NCBI GenBank assembly: GCA_023374025.1
Contig: SIJG01000053.1
Span: 682,001-746,000 of the forward strand
Direction of reading: 5' to 3'
Source of the DNA: Heterodera schachtii
Taxonomy: Eukaryota; Nematoda; Chromadorea; Rhabditida; Heteroderidae
Length of the DNA stretch: 64,000 nucleotides
The notes under the pieces were generated by a model that was not told the origin of the DNA, did no database searches, and saw only the letters and a program-made list of their open reading frames with translations. Shown piece by piece: positions 55,810 to 64,000 of this stretch (positions are counted from its first letter, which is position 1; each line of letters begins with the position of its first letter). Position numbers and translations under genes: made by a program.

Positions 55810-58800
55810 GTTCGAACAAGAACAACTGACATTGGCTGAACTCCTTCAATTTGTTAGGTCAGCCGAGTTTTTGAATATTATTTCCATTAAAAGTGTCCTT
55901 TTTCAGCTTCAACTCTCACAGTGAATTTGCTCTTCGCACAGTTTGCGCATTGTATGAAAGACAAAACTTTGCCAAAATTTGTCCCATTGATTCAGCGGAT
56001 CTTTCCGATGAATCTGTTTGTGTATAAATACAAAACATTTGTTTACAATCTTTTAATTTAGCTCGTCTCTCCCAAAGAAAAGTTTCGTCGTTTTGCCATT
56101 GTTTTGAGGCCGGCTCTTCGAAGTCCTTTTGGTTCTGTCCGACAATGCGCCCTCAAATTGCTTTCTCTTATGTGGCCTTTCGATGCGTTGGCTTCGGGTC
56201 CGAGCTGTTCGGAAAATGTGTGAAATTTTTGAAATTGTCAAAATAATCCTTTTTTACTGTTAGGATAAAGCTTCGCCAGATCCAATTATGATGCTTTTCG
56301 AGGCTGAGCAATGCGAAATTTCTTTTCAAAGTTTTCGTCAACGTGCCCAACTTTTTCGTCGTTTGAAAAGAAACAATCTTTTGGCACTTTTGCCATCCGA
56401 AGACAAATCATTTCATGAACTGATGGAGAAGGTTATAAAGGCAGAGGACCACAAAACCTCGTGTTTTTCACTTTACCAATTTCAGTTGGTCATCGATGTT
56501 TTGTTGGCTCAATTTTACGAACGACTGACACTTTATTGGCCTCTGCTGACCGAAACGATTGAATCTTATGCCCAATCGTCCGATTCATTTTGGGATTGTT
56601 TTGGCATGTCAAAAAACACAAAATTAATTAGGAGAAAATGAAGCAATGTTTTAAGGGTTTGCCCTGGATTTTGCTTGGGACGCATTGTCTGAACAAAAGG
56701 GAGGCAACGGAAGTGAAGGGACAGAAACATCGGAAGGTACGCTAAACACTCAAAATGAGTGACAGGAGAGAGTTTGCTCATCAAATTGGATCAATTTACC
56801 AGTAAAGACCTTTTTTAGCCGTCAATTTTGGGTCATTTCGTGTTCAACTTTTGCGGCTTCTCAACAAATTGCCCTCCGCTCGTCCCGAATTGCGCACGCG
56901 TTATTTATCACCCAAATTGATCACTTTGTACAGGTCATTATCAAATTTAACAAAACAACAGAATTAATATATGCAAATTTGCTTATTTTCAGGGACGAAT
57001 TCGTACAATTCGATGTGCCTCTTCAGTCGACGTCACTTAAATTCAACGAAAATGACGAAGTTGTGGAAGACGACAAAATGAATGGGGAGGAGGAAAGGTA
57101 ACGGAACGGACAAACCAATGAATTCAAACGAATTAAATGAGTTGATAGAGATTACCCAACTCGGTAAAAACTTGCAATTAGACTCACAATTCCATTTTTA
57201 TTCATTTTCCCCCTTATTTTGGTTTAGCCCCGTCAGTCCCATCGCAGTGAAACCTTTGCGGTTTCGAATCGGCCGTCGAAATGCTGTCCAAGCGATCAAA
57301 GCATTCTTAGCCGTTTACGGACGCTTTTCCAACCCGAAAGGTGTTTTCAGAGAAAGGGAAGTGCTCGACATTTACTACGAAGTCAGTGCTCTTTTAGAAA
57401 TGGTTGGCATTCGAACCTTATAAACTTTCTCACAATCAGCTTCTTCTTGTCAACGAGGCGGAGATTCAGCAGGCGGCGCTCGGCTGTTTATTTACGTACA
57501 AATACAATTGGCTTTGTCCATACCGGTAATTAAATTAAAAAAAAGACATTAGGACAGGGATTTTCTATTTGTTGCGTTGGACAGAACTCATCTCGAAGCG
57601 TTGTTAGACCCCCGACAGCTCAGGGACCATTTGGTCCTTTTTGGTGTGGACAACCGAAGTCACAACAACAAATTGGACGAGCATTCATTGACGGATCAGC
57701 ACCGTGCTGAGCTTATCCCCGTCTTGTTGAGGTGTGCGGACCACTAAAACCACTTGCTGAACTATCCTTTCTAGGCTCCTTTACGGCTCTCTCCACACCC
57801 ATGTCGCCAGCCGTGGCAAGGCAAAACGAATCGCCATTTTCCGTTTTTTGGCCAATTGCAATTCGGACGAACTCAGTATTTTCCTCCGTCTTCTCTTCGG
57901 CCCAATTTTCACCTTTTTTGGTGTTTTTAAAGTGCCTTCAAATAATTACGCAATTTCACTTTAGAAATTGATGAGAATGACGCACTTTCCAGCCTTGGGA
58001 AGGCGTTGCATTCATTGGATTCAAAAACGGACATCGTTCAGTCCGTCTCTCTCAACAAACTCAAGAGGTTCGTTCTTCTGTTCATCCGACCTTTCCCTTA
58101 AAAATCGCATTAATTGTTTTGTTTTCCGTTCAGTTCCCTCGGCTTTCTTTCCGATGTTTTTCGTTTCCTCGGCCCTTTCCTTTCCGATGCCCAATTGGAC
58201 CTTCTCTTTGCTTCCATTGTTCTCATCGCACGCATTTTGCTTCTCCGTTCTTCACTTTATTCTCAGCAAAAGGAGCAGGTAATCAACCACAAGCAGTTCG
58301 ACCCCCCCCCCCCCCGCGAAAAATTTAAAAAAATTAAAGTTTTTCCAGGGGAAAACTTAGCACACTTATGTTAGTTTATTGTTAGCCAATTGCTTAATTG
58401 GTCTTTTTCTACTTTTTTGTTTAAGATTCAAATGAATGGCGATGACGTGACACCGTCGGACGAACGCTTTCTGAAGAGTTTACGCAAATTGCTCTTTCTC
58501 ACGCTCATTAAGGTGTTGTACCTTTTCTTTTCCGTCGTTTATTTGGCACTTTCTCTTTTCAGTTCTTCCGCGCTTTTCAGTCCCGTCCCAATTTGCCCGT
58601 CTTTTCTTTTCTCACTTTGTTCCAACAGTTCATCGGTCCTTTGATCCGTGATCACAACAGCGGAAAAGGTTGAAAATCCTTTGATTTGTTTAAATTTTTA
58701 TTCCAATTTTCCTTTAGCTTTTTCTTCTGACGAATGTTTGTCTTTGCCTGTTTCTGTCGTGCGACTCTTTTGCACTTTTGCACAAATTAAAAGGTTTTGC

Positions 58801-61800
58801 TTTGCCTCGTTTTGTGGCTTTAAACTTTTTTTTTCAGATATTTCCCTTTGCTAAATGTGCCTTTGTCCATTGAATTTGCTCCTTCCGTTCGTCGTTCGGT
58901 CGTCGCCTCTCCGATGGCATTTCTCTGTGATCAATTGTCCAAAAATAAAAACACAATCAAAATGGACATTTTGCGTGTGTTCTGTTCAATGCTTGACTCG
59001 GAAACTGTTCGTCACTTTCGTTCATTTGTCAGGAATATTCGTCTTTCGCCTTTTTCAGGACAATGCCATGGAAGGAGTCGGTTCTCTTTGTTGTTCTTCT
59101 GATCTGTTCGATGCTCTCCCTCAAACTCCTTTAACAATGCCCGATTGTGATGAGACTGATGGCATTCCCCCATCATTTGGCGCTCGTTTGGTTCTGTCAA
59201 ACGGTCAATCGGACAAAATTCTGTCCCATTTGACGCATTTTGTAAACGCCGAAGGGGAGGGGAAAGCGAGTGACCAATTGGGCCGAATCCCAACAATTTA
59301 TTTCGATTTACTCAGTCGGTTTGTCACTACTCATCCTTTGCATTTTGCTTTGTTTTACCTTTACTCTTTATTAAGTTTGGTTGCGTTTGTTCTTCGTCCT
59401 GAATTTGCCTCTCTTTTCGCTCGCACTTTGCTCCGTTTTGTGGCCTTCAAAAATGGACTGATGCTCCGTCGAAAGCCCGACAAAGCTGTCCTTGTGCTCG
59501 GCACTCTCGAACGTCTTCTTCCGCATTTGGACGACCCATTGGATGCCATTGGGTCAATTCCTCGCTTTTCTGAACTTTACCATGTTTTCTTTCAGTTGTT
59601 TTGCTTCTCTCTTCTCTCATTTGGAGGGTCGTCAGCTCCGATGGGCGCTTACTCAAATGGCACTTTCTGTCGGGAAAAACCGGCACTTACCATCGGCTGC
59701 TAGGAATTTAATTGATGTGTGAATTTTAAATAAAACCTACATTATTTTACCATTATTTAGCTTTTGGAAGCATTAGAAAGTTGGGACACGCGTCGAATTG
59801 AAGAACCGGACGCGGACAGACGATGCGAAGTGGGCGAGTGCTTTTTGAATTTGATACCAATTGTTTAAGGCCCTGGTACGTCTTCACGATTGGTACGAAC
59901 ATCGGCACCGGCACATTCTGTTGGACGACGGTGCCGCTCGCACTCTTCCGCTGTTGGCACATTCGCATGTCAACTCAATGTTACAGGTACGGAAAATTAA
60001 TTTGTTGCAAAGGAATAACATTCCATACGACAGAAGTCGGACATTTCCCTCCGGGGGACGGCCGCCAACACTTTCCGGCAGCTGATTCACTTTGTCTCAA
60101 CGACGGCCAATGACTCCAATTTGGACGCTGTCCAAATGCTCCGTGCCCATTTCATTCCGCTGATTTTGCGCGGCTTGCGCACTTCCGTCGATGATGAAGT
60201 GAAATTATTATATTCATTTATTGAGTAAGTAAAAACGGTCACTTTATTTTCAGTCGACTCGACACGAATTTATCCAATGTTTCGCCTTTCTCGTCCACTG
60301 TTTCCCCAATGAACCGCAATTTGCTGCTCTTCGGCATTTAACCGACACAACACCAACATCGACAACTGCTTCGGCGTCCGTCGACTTTGGAATTGATCCT
60401 GACGTCGATTTCTTCGAATGCGCGACGCATATCCAACTCCACCGTCGTCAACGAGCTTTTCATAAACTTGCTGAACGTTTGAACAACAAAGAGGTTCTCT
60501 TTCCATATTTAAATTTGCATAAATCTCCCATTTTCAGCTCTCAATTGGCCATTCTTCGCTCGTTCGTTTCATCGTTCCGATCGTTGAGCCCTATCTGATG
60601 GACACGGCGTCCAATCGGTCGGCACTCTCTGACCAGGCCCTGCATCTTTTCTCTTCAATCCTCCGCCGCACCCCTTGGCCAAAATATTGCCAAATGTTGG
60701 AACATTTCTTGCGCCTATTGGACACCGCTGGTGAAGAGAGCACAAAAGGTGCCATCCGAGTGATCGGCGCTGTTTTGAATGCTTTCCACTTCGATTTGCG
60801 GCACCTAAAAATAAAGGGAACGCATTCGAATGAAAAGGGAAACTGTGACCAAAAGAAAGAAGGGAAAACAGAGGAAGACCAGACAGACGAAGTTGGAGAA
60901 GGGTCAGAAACACCGGCGGACGCACAAAAGGAAACGGAGGACATGGCAAGAGACAAAAAGGAGGAGGAGAAGCGGCGGATATTGGAAGTCGTTCGGGGAA
61001 GGCTTTTGCCGCGTCTGCGCGAGTGTTTGCACCGTTGGAATGGCGTCAAAAAGCCGGGGGTTGGAAATGTTCACAATGGGTGATAATTCATAGAACTTTT
61101 TGACAGAACCACTGGGACGAGGAGGAACAAAAACTGTTGCGTGCTCCGCTCACTCTGTCCATCGTTAAACTGCTCGAATGGCTTCCACCTGAAATGTCGG
61201 GCCATCATTTACATGGGCTTGTGTTGTTCCTGGACCACTTGCTCATGTCCAGGTGCTCCCCTTCTGCTTATTTCATCCTTATTAAATTTTGCGGTGACAG
61301 ATCGCCAAACACTCGCCAAAATGCGCGAAAATTGTTGGAGCAAATGGTCCGTCTGTTGGGACCAGCCAAACTTCCGTTTGTGATCCGAGAAGTGAAACAG
61401 TCGCTGAATAAGGGCTACCAAATGCATGTGATGGCCGTAACAGTGCACGCTTTGATTGGGGCGATGGAGGGCCATTTAGCCAACGGAGACATCGAGCCGA
61501 TTTTGAAGGAAGTGGTGGACGTTTGTCGATGGGAAACATTTGGAGGGCACGCCAAAGCAAACAGCGCAAAGGCATAAATTACTTAATTTTAAATCCAATT
61601 TATTTAAATAACGAACGAATGGCAGGATGGAATTGTCGCCGCCGAAATGGACCGCCGTTCGGATTCGTACGGAGTGCCGGAGGCGCGGGCGAACGGCAAA
61701 AAGACGGGGCACACACTGTCGATGGTTGGCCGTTTTGTTGCCAAAGTGGACCCTTTGGAGCATTGCGTCTTTGCTGCGATTCGTGACATTGCCAATGCGA

Positions 61801-64000
61801 GTTCCCGTTCGGAAACGATGCGCAAGTTAGCCGATTGGCTGCGAGCTTTGGGCGTCGGACTGCGCACAAATTCGGCCATTTCCGTTCGGGAACAGCTCCG
61901 CTGGGCATTTCGACTGTTTGACGAGAATCTCCGTCTAATGAAATCGGACGACAGTCGGATGAGGTGCATACAATACTATCCAGTTTGAATTAACTTAAGC
62001 AAATTTGATTTTGCGTTCCTTTTTAGTCACTTTGGCGGTGGCTCGTCGGTTGGCCGTCGTCCTGTCAATTGTTTGCTGTTGGCACCCGAACCAAAACGGT
62101 TGGGCGTAATCCAACGGGTGGCCCTCAAAAGCAAAGTGCACATTTTCGTCGAATTTGCCCTTCAAATTTTGATTGACCAAATCGCAATTATTCGCCACCA
62201 TTTGATCGAAAAGAGTGAAAAACTCGCCGATGGTGAGGAAGAAAGTGAAGACGAGCACAAAACTGAGGAGGAAGGCCCAAAAAATAGTGAGGGTTTTAAT
62301 TAATTTGATTGTAAATTTTCTATTTTCAGCCAAATCTGTGTCAGAAAAATCGGAGGACAGACAACAAATTGTGTCACTTTTGGAGCAATTCGTTCCTTTG
62401 ATTATTGAAGCGCTCAAACAAAAATATGATAAAGTGAAGCATTTAAATTGAACAATGTTTTGATTTGTTTTTCAATTTGTCAGATAATTGCACTCAGTCT
62501 TCGCACATTGCTCAGTTTGTTCAAATGTTCACAAATTTTTTGGACATCGAATGAACGAACCGCGGAATTGGTGGACCGTTTTTTTGTGCTTTTGGCCGAT
62601 TATTCGTCGGTTGGAAGTGCGGGGAAACAGTCGAATGTGACTGAATTGCAGCAGCAACTATTCAAGGTGTACTTGCAGGAAATGTCTCCTTTTTAATGTA
62701 TCAAAAAATTATCGTTTTTGTGATCGTTTCGTTTCCTAATCTTTTCTTACCATTTCTTTTCTTTAGTGCCTTACCCAAGTGGTCAGAAACGTTCCGCCGA
62801 CTTTGCTGAGCGGTGCTCGTCTCCAATTGCTGTTCAATTACGTGGAGACGGACATTTTGGACGTGCACAAACAGACGACGGCGTTCAGTTTGCTCAAGGC
62901 AATCATTGGGCGGAAAATCGACGACAAAAGTGTCAGTGAATGAAAAATGGCATTTGTCACAATGAACACCCAAACATTGGTTTAGCTGTCCGGCATTGTC
63001 ACTTATCTGTCCGAATTGGCCATCACTTCGCCCTCCGCAAACATTCGTAGTCAGTGTCGCCAGGTGTTTTTTCTCTGTCTTACGTTTGTTTTATTCCCAA
63101 TTTGTAATTTCCATTCGCCAGTCTCTTCTCCTTTACCTCACCGTCCATCCGCGGGGTCAGCGCAAATACGAACGATGGATGGAATTTTTCCTCAACCAAT
63201 GCGAATACGAATTGGAGGAAGGGCGACTGTCTGCGCTGGAGATGGTCCACTCGATCATCAGCGAGTTCACCGAGGTGCGTCCGTCCCCGTTGAGCTTTCG
63301 CTTGTCACTGCTTTGCTTTTCCCTTTATTATTTATTTATTTATCCCCCATTTGAGGAGGCCAATGCTCGCTACGCTCTGTTGGTCCATCTGAAGCTGTGC
63401 CTCCGTCTGCTCAACGATGACAGCGTTCGTTGTCGCCACTTCGTCGCTTTGTCCCTCCGCCGTTTGTTCTGCTCCGTTACGCCTTCCGCCTTCAGCGACT
63501 GTTTGGCGGCAACCAACGATTGGTTGGCTGCCAAAAAGGCAATTCAATTTGAAATGATTCATTATTTGTCTTCGTTAATTGCTTTTTTTACTTTTTCAGC
63601 CCTCTATTCGATTGTTGGCATGGCGCGCTTTTGCCCAAATCATTGCTTCGGAGTGCCAACACTTTGGCCTCGCCAACCTTCGGCAAATTGCACAAAAAGC
63701 GTGCCGTTCCTTCAGCATTTCCACTGAGTCTTTTGCTGAACAGGTTGCCATTCTGATCATCATTTGTAGAAAATTGTTTACGTTAATAATTTTCACAATT
63801 AGCCAAACGCATTAAAAATGGCACTCTGTGAACTTTTACAAAGCGTTGTGAACAGAACACCGAAGGAACTCTTGGAGGATTTATTCCACACTGAAAAAAC
63901 GCAAAAAGTAAGTTTTATATGATTAATTTTGCAATTAATTTGTTTCTTTTTTAATTTCCGGTTGCGTCTCGGCGACTCAAAGTCAGACGAAAACGCACCA
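55810..64000 (+). CDS. utp20: UTP20 (DRIM), N-terminal and middle part; runs off the right edge
   Basis: UTP20 is a giant HEAT/ARM-repeat protein of the small-subunit processome, needed for 18S rRNA maturation in the nucleolus. The first exon (MFEQEQLTLAELLQFV, near 55810) splices to FNSHSEFALRTVCALYERQNFA. Diagnostic parts follow in many small exons: RNAVQAIKAFLAVYGRFSNP (57260-57340), VNEAEIQQAALGCLFTYKYNWL, LEALLDPRQLRDHLVLFGVD, HRAELIPVLLRLLYGSLHTH, FLANCNSDELSIFLRLLFGPI, FRAFQSRPNLPVFSFLTLF, then much later LSIVKLLEWLPPEM, VIREVKQSLNKGYQMHVMAVTVHALIG (matching YVLKELQTTLVRGYQVHVLTFTVHMLL), FSLLKAIIGRKI, ANIRSQCRQVFLLYLTVHPRGQRKYERWMEFFLNQCEYELEEGR, and LCLRLLNDDSVRCRHFVAL. The gene is still open at the window end, so the C-terminal third is missing here. 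Confidence 0.93.

Noticed and set aside
1..64000. Horizontally acquired bacterial genes such as cell-wall-degrading effectors
   Set aside because: None of the recognised genes is of bacterial type; the only bacteria-like domain is the Merlin (IS1016-related) transposase, which is widespread in animals.

Overview
This window reads as nuclear DNA of a nematode, most likely a plant-parasitic tylenchid of the cyst-nematode type (Heterodera/Globodera-like). The reasons are: protein-coding genes split by many short GT-AG introns (about 35-150 bp), at least one GC-AG intron, a MAB-20/semaphorin-2-like gene, a member of an F-box-like family that I associate with cyst nematodes, and AT-rich intergenic DNA full of small DNA transposons. 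No bacterial operon, phage, CRISPR array or rRNA was seen.

Layout. 1-250: 5' end of an unidentified minus-strand gene cut by the window edge. 0.6-5.1 kb (-): a glutamine-rich nuclear protein, probably a transcription coactivator. 6-9.1 kb: a transposon graveyard with a Merlin/IS1016-type transposase relic and a mariner transposase relic split by a hAT-like insertion. 9.9-12.6 kb (+): unidentified coding segments, one coiled-coil. 12.9-14.3 kb: three more palindromic elements. 14.8-15.3 kb (+): a divergent, intron-containing histone H2B. 16.1-17.7 kb (-): TDP2. 18.0-20.8 kb: a 2.3-kb nested palindrome and a further foldback element. 20.85-21.96 kb (+): mitochondrial inner membrane protease subunit 1, with a foldback element in its second intron. 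22.2-24.1 kb (+): Tat-SF1/CUS2 splicing factor. 24.7-26.2 kb (+): pyridoxal kinase. 26.4-27.3 kb: nested elements. 27.4-28.7 kb (+): F-box-like family protein. 29.8-32.1 kb (-): DEG/ENaC-like channel. 32.9-37.1 kb (-): ZNF608/609 (scribbler)-like protein, divergent from EDC4 (37.5-41.0 kb, +). 41.9-46.3 kb (-): secreted semaphorin. 48.5-48.9 kb (-): archease with no visible last exon. 50.2-51.4 kb (-): MAF1. 52.3-54.2 kb: more nested elements and a decayed F-box-like fragment. 54.5-55.7 kb (+): an unidentified charged coiled-coil protein. 55.8 kb to the right edge (+): the first part of the giant HEAT-repeat ribosome-biogenesis factor UTP20.

The host genes are mostly conserved RNA, ribosome and chromatin housekeeping genes (Tat-SF1, EDC4, MAF1, archease, UTP20, TDP2, H2B) mixed with metabolic, signalling and channel genes; there is no sign that they form one pathway.

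The most interesting signal is in the repeats. At least seven sequence-distinct foldback elements have 8-bp (or near 8-bp) target duplications, and most begin with GG. This is the signature expected of the Merlin superfamily, and a degenerate Merlin-type transposase lies in the same window. Three of these families build their terminal inverted repeats from tandem copies of a short 14-20-bp motif. In one case the opposite arm of a host palindrome supplies an internal empty-site reference that proves the insertion boundaries. All boundaries and identities come from reading the sequence by eye; no database search was run.
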